Origin: Candidatus Falkowella caecavicola
GTDB lineage: Bacteria; Bacillota; Clostridia; Oscillospirales; Ruminococcaceae
Reading direction: 5' to 3'
DNA length: 64,000 nucleotides
Assembly: GCA_904420125.1 (NCBI GenBank)
Contig: CAJFUK010000027.1
Span: forward strand, 1-64,000
Shown here piece by piece: positions 1 through 7,339 of the stretch. The notes below the pieces were generated by a model that was not told the DNA's origin, made no database searches, and worked only from the letters and a program-made list of their open reading frames with translations. Each line of letters begins with the position of its first letter. Position 1 is the first letter of the stretch. Both the position numbers and the translations under genes were made by a program.

Positions 1-449
1 ATCAAACATCATATCTGCGATTTTCAAGGTTCAATCTGAGCCTATTTCTTAGGCTCCATTTTTTCATAACTCATTTGACACTACCTTCACTCAAAATTAT
101 AAAACATTATAAAGCAAAACACAAGTATCATGGAGTATTCTGCTTTTCAATTCTGCAATTCAGGGCCAAAAACATACGATGAACTTCAAAACTGATTTCA
201 AGTCCCACAAACTGAAAAGGCAGCTAAGTAAAACGCCCGAAAATATACGTATCCTCCCCCACACGCAGCCCGTCATAATCAATGGCAAAGTATTTCAACG
301 GGTTGCGGGCATGATGGCGGACAAACAGAACGGCAAAGAAAAAAATCAAGACAGCATGCCAAAGGGCCATGCTGTCTTATAAACATCAGATGACTTCCTT
401 ATGAGTGCGCGGCTCATTCTGACAGTGCTTCTTTTATGGATCAATTTCA
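1..449. other. Intergenic region without a convincing gene
   Basis: I see no supported gene here. A plus-strand frame at 179-382 and a minus-strand frame at 224-370 are open, but neither has a good ribosome binding site. Both run through the terminator hairpin at 339-378, so I reject them. The only clear element is that terminator, which serves the minus-strand unit to the right. Confidence 0.5.
339..378 (-). terminator. Rho-independent terminator after the ylmC/ymxH-like gene
   Basis: Positions 348-358 and 368-378 form a perfect 11-bp inverted repeat (AAGACAGCATG / CATGCTGTCTT) with a 9-nt loop. On the minus strand the hairpin is followed by GA and a run of seven T residues at 345-339. It lies about 70 bp beyond the stop codon of the PRC-barrel gene and closes the spoIVF-like unit. 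Confidence 0.85.
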
Positions 450-746
450 TCATCCTTTAAAAAACTGATCCAGCCATCCGTGCTTTTTGCTGGTACGTAC
501 CCGCGTATAACCATCAAAACGAACCAGAATTGTATCTTCTCCAATAATTTCAATATTGTGCCACTCAATAATCAAATCATCTTCCCTGCCGAATAATCCA
601 AAAAATTTTGCCCGTCCATAAATAACCAGTGCCAGTATCACTGCATTTTTTTGATCAATTTCTATATCATCCACACATCCCAGGCGTACGCCGTCCTTGA
701 TATTGATCACCTCTTTGCTCCGCAAATCCATCAATCTGCATGACAC
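450..746 (-). CDS. YlmC/YmxH family PRC-barrel sporulation protein
   Basis: A 98-residue protein with the YlmC/YmxH signature: an N-terminal CRLMDLRSKEVINI segment, then VRLGCVDDIEID, and the FFGLFGREDD stretch near the middle. The family is a PRC-barrel fold common in sporulating Firmicutes and is linked to sporulation, but its biochemical role is not established. I chose the GTG at 746 because AGGGGG lies 8 nt upstream and the product then begins M-S-C-R, as clostridial homologues do. An upstream in-frame GTG at 755 is too close to the ribosome binding site. It follows the site-2 protease gene by about 60 bp and precedes the terminator at 339-378, so it is probably the last gene of that unit. 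Confidence 0.85.
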   Translation of the reverse strand: MSCRLMDLRSKEVINIKDGVRLGCVDDIEIDQKNAVILALVIYGRAKFFGLFGREDDLIIEWHNIEIIGEDTILVRFDGYTRVRTSKKHGWLDQFFKG

Positions 747-809
747 GGCAGTCACCCCCTACCGTATTCCTATGCGTTTTGGTCTGTCCCATATACATAA
801 AAGGTATAA

Positions 810-1400
810 TTATTTTTTTATCTCTTTCCATAAAGAAAAAAGCAAAAATCCGGAAACCATCAAAAGGCTGAAATTCTTTTCGATACGCAGATGCCAAATA
901 CTGGCTCCCAATAACAATAACAGGGTGACTCCGGACAACAGATAAGTCACCCAGTTCGCAGTCCGCATACTGCAAAACTGCATACAGATTAAGTGTACCA
1001 GTTTTCCCCCATCCAAAGACCAGATCGGCAATAAGTTAAAAATGCCAAGCACCAGATGCAGGACCGCAATCTGACTGAATTTCCAACCCAATTGCCAGTA
1101 CAGCAGCAGAAAACAGCACAGATTCACTAAACTGCCGGCGGCCAGGATCACCGCTTCCTGCCGATAAGAAGCATATGGCCCGGCCTCTACAATCCGGATT
1201 CCGCATAGATCAAACGAAATCTTTTTAGGTATATTCCCGGTTAAAATAAAAGCTAAAATATGTCCGCCTTCATGCATCAGCGCTGCTAATATCCCCCAAA
1301 ACGTCAGTCCTGTACGATCACTCAGCAGGAACAGGGTTAAGATCGCAAAAAAGAAAAAAGTAAATTGGACTTTAACGCCCCCAATTTTTGCTTCAATCAT
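810..1400 (-). CDS. spoIVFB: Site-2 (M50) metalloprotease, SpoIVFB-like
   Basis: A 196-residue membrane protein. An HEGGH zinc motif (H43, E44, H47) lies in a hydrophobic segment, and the second M50 motif FNLLP...LDGG lies near residues 115-127. Several hydrophobic helices surround both. This is the site-2 protease plan, and SpoIVFB is the family member that cleaves pro-sigma-K in the outer forespore membrane. It overlaps by 8 bp with the upstream M23/SpoIVFA-like gene, and the YlmC/YmxH gene follows, so a sporulation role is well supported by context. It is shorter than B. subtilis SpoIVFB (about 288 residues) and lacks the C-terminal CBS domain. Whether pro-sigma-K is its substrate here is inference. 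Confidence 0.85.
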   Translation of the reverse strand: MIEAKIGGVKVQFTFFFFAILTLFLLSDRTGLTFWGILAALMHEGGHILAFILTGNIPKKISFDLCGIRIVEAGPYASYRQEAVILAAGSLVNLCCFLLLYWQLGWKFSQIAVLHLVLGIFNLLPIWSLDGGKLVHLICMQFCSMRTANWVTYLLSGVTLLLLLGASIWHLRIEKNFSLLMVSGFLLFSLWKEIKK

Positions 1401-2325
1401 CTTGTAATTCCGGGAAAAGCCAGGTTGGATTGACGGCGGCGCCGTCTTTGGTAATTTGAAAATGCAGGTGATTGCCTGTAGAATTCCCCGTACTGCCGAC
1501 TTTTGCGATTACCTCTCCCTGTCGTACCTTTGTCCCGACAGTAGCGATTAATTCGCTGCAATGCGCATATCGGGTGATCAGACCATCCCCATGGCTTAGT
1601 TCAATATATAATCCCAAGCTTGATGACTCCTGTGCCGTGATCACCGTACCTTCCAGCGCAGCATAAATGTCAGTTCCGGCCGGCGCTGCAATATCCGTAC
1701 CTTTATGGAAATCCGGATCACCGCTGATGGGATGTTCTCTGTATCCAAATGGAGAAGAAACCACACCGGAAACGGGAAGTACTGCACGGTCTGTCAAAAA
1801 ATCCGGTGCAAAAGACGGACCATTCTGAGTAGACAGGGTTTCATTTTGAAAAAGATTATAACTAAAAATCCGGTTTTCTTCTCCCCCAGCCCCTAATGCT
1901 GTATTTTCAGAATGAACAGAGCTGTTCTCAGGAATTTTTTCCTCGACGGGTATGCTGGTCTCAGTGTCCTCTATGCTAGGTTCAGGGTAGCCTTCGGCCG
2001 GCAACGGCATAAACTGCAAAAGGCTTTCTTTTAGGGCCACAAAAGCTGCGGCAAAATCAAATGGTTCTGTTACGGCTTTTTGGTAACCCTGTCGAAATTC
2101 CTGAAACCGTGCAGGTAAAAAGGTTGCGCAGATCACCATGACGATTGCCAGGATGACACATAGAATGGACTGCATCATCAGCACACCGGCAGCAGAGCCT
2201 TTCGCTTGGTTGGAGGGCATATAGGAGTCCAGGGCTTCTGTTTCCCACAACTCATCTGCACGCTCCTCCTTTTCTTCTTCTGCAGATAAAACTTTGTTGT
2301 CCTGCATTTTCATGATCTCGTCCAT
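1393..2325 (-). CDS. M23 (LytM) domain membrane protein, SpoIVFA-like
   Basis: A 310-residue protein with an acidic cytoplasmic N-terminus (about 1-50), one transmembrane helix at about 52-70 (MQSILCVILAIVMVICATFL), a low-complexity linker, and a C-terminal LytM domain at about 185-305. The zinc ligands look intact: H207 and D211 in FHKGTD, and H286/H288 in HLHFQ. By position, just upstream of and overlapping a SpoIVFB-like protease, it corresponds to SpoIVFA, which scaffolds SpoIVFB and whose own LytM domain is degenerate. It could instead be an active endopeptidase or a SpoIIQ-like channel protein. An AGGAGG 7 nt before the ATG supports the start. Confidence 0.85.
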   Translation of the reverse strand: MDEIMKMQDNKVLSAEEEKEERADELWETEALDSYMPSNQAKGSAAGVLMMQSILCVILAIVMVICATFLPARFQEFRQGYQKAVTEPFDFAAAFVALKESLLQFMPLPAEGYPEPSIEDTETSIPVEEKIPENSSVHSENTALGAGGEENRIFSYNLFQNETLSTQNGPSFAPDFLTDRAVLPVSGVVSSPFGYREHPISGDPDFHKGTDIAAPAGTDIYAALEGTVITAQESSSLGLYIELSHGDGLITRYAHCSELIATVGTKVRQGEVIAKVGSTGNSTGNHLHFQITKDGAAVNPTWLFPELQDD

Positions 2326-2378
2326 ATTTTGTGCCTCCTGTTTATCATATCAATTGCTTTTGTACTTGTAGTACTTGT

Positions 2379-2386
2379 ACTGTATG
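2379..2386 (-). promoter_or_regulatory. Possible sigma-E type -10 element before the SpoIVFA-like gene
   Basis: On the minus strand the sequence CATACAGT matches the sporulation sigma-E -10 consensus CATACANT. It lies about 55 bp upstream of the SpoIVFA-like start, which is plausible because spoIVF is a sigma-E operon in B. subtilis. No good sigma-E -35 (KMATATT) is seen at the expected distance, where there is only a T-rich stretch that overlaps the spoVM terminator tail. A tandem repeat GTACTTGTA at 2362-2370 and 2371-2379 abuts the element. Confidence 0.35.
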
Positions 2387-2401
2387 TATATGACGCAGAA
2401 T

Positions 2402-2439
2402 AAAAAAATAGCACTCTGCAGTTCAAAACTACAGAGTGC
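2402..2439 (-). terminator. Rho-independent terminator after spoVM
   Basis: GCACTCTG(C/T)AG at 2411-2421 pairs with its near-perfect complement at 2429-2439. Reading the minus strand, the stem is followed by TA and seven T residues (2408-2402). It starts 20 bp after the spoVM stop codon and separates spoVM from the spoIVF-like unit. Confidence 0.85.
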
Positions 2440-2458
2440 TGTCTGGAGATATGTACAC

Positions 2459-2542
2459 TCAAACCGGTTCTTTTTTGATCTTGAAAATAAAGCGCAGAAT
2501 TCCTGATAAGAATTTTGGGCTTTTTACCACAACAATTTTCAT
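2459..2542 (-). CDS. spoVM: SpoVM, stage V sporulation micro-protein
   Basis: A 27-codon gene, too short for usual gene callers. Translation gives MKIVVVKSPKFLSG followed by ILRFIFKIKKEPV: an amphipathic helix with the K-x-P-K-F-L-x-G-I-x-R pattern of SpoVM. SpoVM recognises convex forespore membrane and anchors SpoIVA for coat assembly. The ATG at 2542 has GGGAGG 8 nt upstream, whereas an ATG at 2548 would be only 2 nt away. It is followed by a terminator and lies downstream of prpC-prkC-rsgA, the same neighbourhood as in B. subtilis. Sequence, ribosome binding site, terminator and synteny all agree. Confidence 0.88.
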   Translation of the reverse strand: MKIVVVKSPKFLSGILRFIFKIKKEPV

Positions 2543-2560
2543 ATACATTGCCTCCCAGCT

Positions 2561-2710
2561 TTAGCACATCAGCGTATACAGACCAAATGCGATGAGTGCA
2601 ATCGCAATAATTGCCAGTAAAAGGCGCATCGGACATATCAGCAGTATTAAGATTGAAAGCCCGACTGCCACAGCGGATATGCAGATTCGCCGGTTCTTTT
2701 TCCATCGCAT
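2561..2710 (-). CDS. Small membrane protein of unknown function upstream of spoVM
   Basis: A 49-residue product beginning MRWKKNRRICIS, with a basic N-terminus and two short hydrophobic segments (about 10-27 and 29-47) separated by PMR. The likely start is the ATG at 2710, which has an AGGTG about 7 nt upstream. The frame stays open to 2782 but that extension is not hydrophobic and lacks a ribosome binding site. It lies 18 bp upstream of spoVM and is probably co-transcribed with it, which suggests a sporulation link. I do not recognise a named family. Confidence 0.6.
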   Translation of the reverse strand: MRWKKNRRICISAVAVGLSILILLICPMRLLLAIIAIALIAFGLYTLMC

Positions 2711-2807
2711 TATATACACCTGCTTTGTGTTTATTTCATGCTTATTATATTCCAAAAGATCAAAAATGGTTCCAATAAACAATGCAGGCGCCTATAAACG
2801 CAGAAAT

Positions 2808-3350
2808 TTAATGATTTTTTCTCTTTTGATAGTCTTCTAATGTCATCAAGTAGACCTCTTCATCCAGTATTTCACCATCATATCGCTTCCATGAACGGTC
2901 TAAATGTTTATGAAAAACAAATCCCAGCTTCTCAATGACTCGCTTTGATTGTATATTAAAAGAAAAATGAGACACCAAAAGAGTAGAAATCTGCAGTTCA
3001 TTAAAGGCATATGCTATCACCGCATCGGCAGCTTCTGGTATGAGTCCCTGCCCCCAATAATGTTCTGACAGGGCATACCCTAACTCCCGGTCAAACTCTA
3101 TTGTCTTCCGTTTGGGTTGATGGAGGCCGATAGAACCGATCACCTTGTGATTTTGACGATATTCAATCGCCCATGTATCTCCAGCCTCTATAAACATTTG
3201 GATGATCTGTTTTGTTTCCTCTAAATCATCGTGGGGTTTCCACCCGGCCATTGGACCAACCTTTGCTCCAGAAGCATAATCAAAAACGTCCGAGGCATCT
3301 TGTAAGGTCCATTCTCTGAGCAATAATCTCTCCGTCTCCAGGTCTTTCAT
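2808..3350 (-). CDS. GNAT family N-acetyltransferase, RimJ/RimL type
   Basis: A 180-residue protein starting MKDLETERLLLREWTLQDA, the standard opening of RimJ/RimL-like GNAT enzymes. The acetyl-CoA binding segment ELGYALSEHYWGQGLIPEA lies near residues 88-106. A C-terminal FNIQSKRVIEKLGF block completes the fold. Substrate is unknown: family members acetylate ribosomal protein N-termini, antibiotics or small amines. The open frame extends far upstream to 3719, but that part overlaps rsgA in another frame and has no homology, so I use the ATG at 3350, preceded by AAGGGAT. It sits between rsgA and spoVM, where B. subtilis has rpe and thiN. Confidence 0.85.
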   Translation of the reverse strand: MKDLETERLLLREWTLQDASDVFDYASGAKVGPMAGWKPHDDLEETKQIIQMFIEAGDTWAIEYRQNHKVIGSIGLHQPKRKTIEFDRELGYALSEHYWGQGLIPEAADAVIAYAFNELQISTLLVSHFSFNIQSKRVIEKLGFVFHKHLDRSWKRYDGEILDEEVYLMTLEDYQKRKNH

Positions 3351-3432
3351 ATTTAATCCCTTATCCTTCCCCTGGCCCTGAATATTCTCCAACGTGAAAA
3401 CTTGTTGATCAGACAAAGCGTATGTCGGAGGG

Positions 3433-4323
3433 TTAATGTTTTTTCTGCTCCCACTCTTTGAGTGTCTGCGCCTCCCGATACATGGCAAGATAGCTATCAT
3501 GCCGGGACTGCACAATCTTTCCTTCCTGCAGTGCCTCCAGAACGGCACATCCTTTTTCCACTGTATGAGAGCACCCTGTAAATTTACAGGAATCCAGATA
3601 AGGAGCAAATTCACGAAAGCAATTCTGTAGTTGATCTTTATAGATAATATCATACTGCAAAGTGTCCACCGACGAAAAGCCCGGTGTATCTGCCACATAT
3701 CCGCCATGATCCAAAGCAAATAATTCTACCTGACGTGTTGTATGCCGTCCTCTTCCCAGCTTTTTGCTGACATCCCCTGTCTGCAACGAAAGTTCTGGAC
3801 AGAGATGATTGAGTAAAGTAGACTTGCCCACCCCGGTATTTCCCGTAAAAGCACTAATCTTGTTGACCAGCAGTCCTTTCACCAGATCTGTACCGGCGCC
3901 GGTTAGATTATTGATGATGAAGCACGAAAAACCGGAAGCCGTATACTGTGCATATAACGTTTCAACCGAAGCTAAATCCGTTTTAGTAAATACTAGTATC
4001 GGTTCAATGGCCTTATATTCCGCCACAGCGATCAATTTGTCTAAAATCAGGGTATTGGGGGCCGGATCCCGTGTAGCGACGACAAAGACCAACTGATCCA
4101 GATTCGCTAGCGGCGGACGTGCTAAAAAATTTTTCCGTGGAAATATTTTTGTAATAAAAGAATCCCCTTCATTCTGTGATGGTTCAAACAGCACCTGATC
4201 CCCTACAACAGGGGTCAGAGCGTTTTGGCGAAATTTTCCTCTGCCTTTACAGCGATATAAACCGGTGTCTGTTTGAATATCATAAAATCCACTGACAGAA
4301 CGCATGATCCTTCCTTGCAGCAT
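3433..4323 (-). CDS. rsgA: Ribosome small-subunit-dependent GTPase A (RsgA/CpgA)
   Basis: 296 residues, the normal length for RsgA. It has an N-terminal OB fold (about 1-65), then a circularly permuted GTPase in the order G4 (FTKTD), G1 (GNTGVGKSTLLN), G3 (DTPGFSS). A C-terminal zinc knuckle with Cys/His ligands lies around CKFTGCSHTVEKGC. RsgA matures 30S subunits by checking the decoding centre. It follows the PASTA kinase gene by 70 bp, as in B. subtilis, where CpgA is a PrkC phosphorylation target. A hairpin at 4351-4382 lies between the two genes. Confidence 0.96.
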   Translation of the reverse strand: MLQGRIMRSVSGFYDIQTDTGLYRCKGRGKFRQNALTPVVGDQVLFEPSQNEGDSFITKIFPRKNFLARPPLANLDQLVFVVATRDPAPNTLILDKLIAVAEYKAIEPILVFTKTDLASVETLYAQYTASGFSCFIINNLTGAGTDLVKGLLVNKISAFTGNTGVGKSTLLNHLCPELSLQTGDVSKKLGRGRHTTRQVELFALDHGGYVADTPGFSSVDTLQYDIIYKDQLQNCFREFAPYLDSCKFTGCSHTVEKGCAVLEALQEGKIVQSRHDSYLAMYREAQTLKEWEQKKH

Positions 4324-4350
4324 CTTTGACCCCTCTCCCTCTTTCTAGAG

Positions 4351-4382
4351 AATCAGCCGCCTTTTTTCACAGGCGGCTGATT
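4351..4382 (-). other. Hairpin between prkC and rsgA
   Basis: AATCAGCCGCC at 4351-4361 and GGCGGCTGATT at 4372-4382 form a perfect 11-bp stem with a 10-nt loop. On the minus strand the sequence after the stem is CTCTAGAAAGAG, so there is no U-tract and it is a weak candidate for an intrinsic terminator. It may be an mRNA processing or stability element that separates kinase and GTPase expression. The T-run lies in the loop on the plus strand. Confidence 0.5.
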
Positions 4383-4392
4383 GACATAAATT

Positions 4393-6516
4393 TTATCCGA
4401 AAATACTCTCCCAGTTTTCATTCCACCAGCTATCATCCCAGGATAATTCTCCGGATCCGGAATCCGAGGAATTCGTCTCTGAAGAGCTGCTGGATTCTTC
4501 ACGGGAATCCTCATCGTCGCCGGAAAACGCGTCCTGGTTTCGTTCGGTTTCGGAAATGGTTCCCGTCACAAAGTCAGCGGACCAGCTCATAAATATGACT
4601 TCATCCTGATAGGAGTCAGCCGGTTTCACCATCAACGTCACCACTGCGTCGGTTTCGTTACTGGACAGACTGAACCGGTACTTTCCGCCGGCAGCCGACG
4701 TATTGATTTCTTCCCGGCTTCTTTCAGAACCGTTTACATAGACAATAAAATCATATTTACCGGTAGCATGACTTGGAATGTCCGCTGAAAATTCCAGTGT
4801 TGTCTGCGGCGCAACCCCGGTACTGACTTTCAAATCAATGGTAGATCCTTCATCTACGATTTCGCTTTTATTTGGCGTCTGTTCTAATACCGTTCCTTCT
4901 TCCTCATTGCTGTCAGTCGGAATCGCATTATATTTGAGTTTATACTCCTCCAAAATTTGAATGGCTTCTTCCAGCGGCCTGCCAGTAACGTCCGGCACAG
5001 TCACCGGGTCTTTTACAACACCAACAGAATAGTAAATTGTAATGACAACGTCCTTGGTAATCTCCTCATCCCGCGCTGGAATTGTATTAATGACATTTCC
5101 CTTCTCTACGGTATCGCTTTCCTTGGAGACGGTCGTATAAAGAAAACCTTGATTCTGAAGAATATCTTCTGCATCGGTCAAAGGCAGATTTTCGATATTT
5201 GGCACCCGGTAAGGCTTAGAACCATCGCTGACTTTGACTTTTACTTCATAACCTTTCCGGACACTCAGACCTGGACGTGGATCCTGATCGTAAATGATAT
5301 CTTTGGCATAAGAATCATTATAAGAAGTGGTTTCAATTGTAATCACCACATCCGCATATTCCGGATCATTTTTAATTTCATAATAATTTTTTCCGACCAA
5401 AGAAGGAACCTTCACTTCCTCCACAGGTCCCTCACGATTTAACAGGAAAAATGTTACAATGGCAACCGCAAAAATAATGAATGTCAATGCAACACCAGTC
5501 ATCACAGCCAGTACCGGGGACTTGCGCTCCCCATACTCAACCTGCTGCTGTGCAACCGCCCTGGAAGGCTGTTCTGCCGTATGGATATGCTGTGTCTGTG
5601 CCTGCTGCGGGCGGGCGACAGAAGAGGTCGTATTAAAATAACGAGTATTCCCATCTTGTGGAAAATATTTATACTCAAATACGATACTGGGATTTCTCTT
5701 GAACTCATCAATATCCCGCAGCATTTCCGCTGCGCTCTGGTACCGCATGCTGGGATCTTTCTGCATAGCCCGTACAATAATTTCTTCCAGCCCTTCCGGA
5801 ATGGAGGGCACAACGGCCCGCGGCAGCTTAGCCGACGCCTGCATCTGCATCACAGCTACTTTTTCCGGTGTATCTCCGTCAAACGGAAGCCGGCCGGTCA
5901 GCATTTCATACATCATAACGCCGACAGAATAAACATCGGATTTTTCATCCGTATATTCTCCTCTGGCCTGCTCCGGACTGATATAATGAACCGAACCAAT
6001 GGCCAGGTTATTATTCACTTTTCTTTCATCCCGTGCAAACCGCGCAATACCAAAGTCCATGACCTTGATGGTACCGTCCTGCAAAAGCATAATATTCTGG
6101 GGTTTGATATCCCGATGAACAATTCCCTTGTCATGGGCATGCTGCAGGGCACGCAGAATCTGTACGGTAAAATGAACCGCATCTTTCCATTTCAGTACAT
6201 GTACCTGTTCAATATATTCTTTTAATGTAATTCCGTCGATATACTCCATCACAATATATTGAATACGATCTCCGAAATTCACATCCATAATTTTAACAAT
6301 ATTCGGATGAGAAAGCGCAGCAATGGCTTTTGATTCATTCCGGAAGCGGCGCAGAAACTCTTCATTTCCAATGAACTCTTCTTTTAAAATTTTAATTGCT
6401 ACATCTTTCTTTTCCAGGACGTCATACGCTTTATAAACATTGGCCATACCGCCCATGCCGATCAGTTCTTTCAGCTCGTACCGACCGTCCAGCCGTTTTC
6501 CAATAAATTTATCCAT
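4393..6516 (-). CDS. prkC: PASTA-domain Ser/Thr protein kinase (PrkC/Stk1)
   Basis: About 707 residues. The N-terminal Hanks-type kinase domain (about 10-270) shows the glycine loop GMGGMANVYKA, catalytic lysine in VAIKIL, HRDIKPQN and DFG. After a juxtamembrane linker comes one transmembrane helix (about 340-362) and three extracellular PASTA repeats, each with the P-x-V/I...A pattern (KVPSLVGKNYYEI, RVPNIENLPLTDA, TVPDVTGRPLEEA). A further beta-rich region and a Ser/Asp/Glu-rich tail follow. PASTA repeats bind muropeptides and the kinase regulates cell-wall growth, dormancy exit and ribosome factors. I prefer the ATG at 6516 (GGAGG 5 nt upstream) over 6528. The partner phosphatase lies immediately upstream. 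Confidence 0.96.
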   Translation of the reverse strand: MDKFIGKRLDGRYELKELIGMGGMANVYKAYDVLEKKDVAIKILKEEFIGNEEFLRRFRNESKAIAALSHPNIVKIMDVNFGDRIQYIVMEYIDGITLKEYIEQVHVLKWKDAVHFTVQILRALQHAHDKGIVHRDIKPQNIMLLQDGTIKVMDFGIARFARDERKVNNNLAIGSVHYISPEQARGEYTDEKSDVYSVGVMMYEMLTGRLPFDGDTPEKVAVMQMQASAKLPRAVVPSIPEGLEEIIVRAMQKDPSMRYQSAAEMLRDIDEFKRNPSIVFEYKYFPQDGNTRYFNTTSSVARPQQAQTQHIHTAEQPSRAVAQQQVEYGERKSPVLAVMTGVALTFIIFAVAIVTFFLLNREGPVEEVKVPSLVGKNYYEIKNDPEYADVVITIETTSYNDSYAKDIIYDQDPRPGLSVRKGYEVKVKVSDGSKPYRVPNIENLPLTDAEDILQNQGFLYTTVSKESDTVEKGNVINTIPARDEEITKDVVITIYYSVGVVKDPVTVPDVTGRPLEEAIQILEEYKLKYNAIPTDSNEEEGTVLEQTPNKSEIVDEGSTIDLKVSTGVAPQTTLEFSADIPSHATGKYDFIVYVNGSERSREEINTSAAGGKYRFSLSSNETDAVVTLMVKPADSYQDEVIFMSWSADFVTGTISETERNQDAFSGDDEDSREESSSSSETNSSDSGSGELSWDDSWWNENWESIFG

Positions 6517-6558
6517 CATAACCTCCATATTCTCTATATAGTGATCGTCACAAATGAT

Positions 6559-7299
6559 TTAGTTTCCCTGATTAGAGAGTAAAACCACTGTAATATTATC
6601 ATAACCGCCCGCAGCATTTGCGTGTTCAATCAACTGCATGCAAGCTTGCCGGTCATCCAATTTGGAAAGAATCGAACCAATCCGCTCCGGATCGGTAAAG
6701 TTGGTCAGTCCATCTGTACAGCAGAGCAACCGTTCTCCAGGAAGGAAGGGAATATATGTATAATCCACTTCCACTTCTTCTTCGATTCCAACTGCACGCG
6801 TAATATAGTTACGATGGGGATGCGTCTTTCTCTCATCCTCCGCAATCTTGCCCTGTTCGATCAGCGTTTGTACCAAGGAATGGTCACGAGTCAGTTGCTG
6901 TACAGTTCCCGGCGGCGTATATAGATACGCACGGCTATCTCCAACATGGACAAGATGAATCGCTTCTGCATCTGCAATCGCTGCAATCACCGTTGTCCCC
7001 ATACCGGCAAGATCTGTATGTTCCTGTGCATGTTCATATACCTTCAAATTACCAAGATGCACTGCAGAAAGCAGCAGATTTTTTACTGTCATATCTTCCA
7101 TTTTGCCATGGTAATCGGCTTTCAGTTTTTCAAATATAATGTCGCATGCCATCTGACTGGCAACGTTTCCGCCATTATAGCCGCCCATACCGTCACAAAC
7201 GACAACAGCATATCCGCCGTCTCGAATCTCCCCGCAGGCAAATGCATCTTGATTATTCTCACGGACACGTCCGATATCCGTCATGCCAAAAATGGTCAC
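6559..7299 (-). CDS. prpC: PP2C-family Ser/Thr phosphatase (PrpC/Stp)
   Basis: 246 residues with all PP2C metal-binding motifs: RENNQDAF near residues 13-20, DGMGGYNGG near 36-44, GDSRAYL, TRDHSLVQ, and TDGLTNF with YDNITVV at the C-terminus. It removes phosphate from PrkC and its substrates. The start is a GTG with GGAGAG upstream. The gene ends about 40 bp before prkC and is surely co-transcribed with it. The prpC-prkC-rsgA order is the standard Firmicutes arrangement. Confidence 0.95.
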   Translation of the reverse strand: MTIFGMTDIGRVRENNQDAFACGEIRDGGYAVVVCDGMGGYNGGNVASQMACDIIFEKLKADYHGKMEDMTVKNLLLSAVHLGNLKVYEHAQEHTDLAGMGTTVIAAIADAEAIHLVHVGDSRAYLYTPPGTVQQLTRDHSLVQTLIEQGKIAEDERKTHPHRNYITRAVGIEEEVEVDYTYIPFLPGERLLCCTDGLTNFTDPERIGSILSKLDDRQACMQLIEHANAAGGYDNITVVLLSNQGN

Positions 7300-7339
7300 A
7301 AGACTACACTCTCCTTTATACTCGTTGATAAAATCGGGC

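Noticed and set aside
224..370. Minus-strand 48-codon frame starting MALWHAV
   Set aside because: Its start lies inside the terminator stem and no Shine-Dalgarno is present, so it is probably chance.
179..382. Plus-strand open frame near the left edge
   Set aside because: It reads through the terminator hairpin of the minus-strand operon and has no ribosome binding site or recognisable content.
3433..3719. Long N-terminal extension of the GNAT frame
   Set aside because: It overlaps rsgA on the same strand in a different frame; the GNAT domain starts at the internal ATG at 3350.
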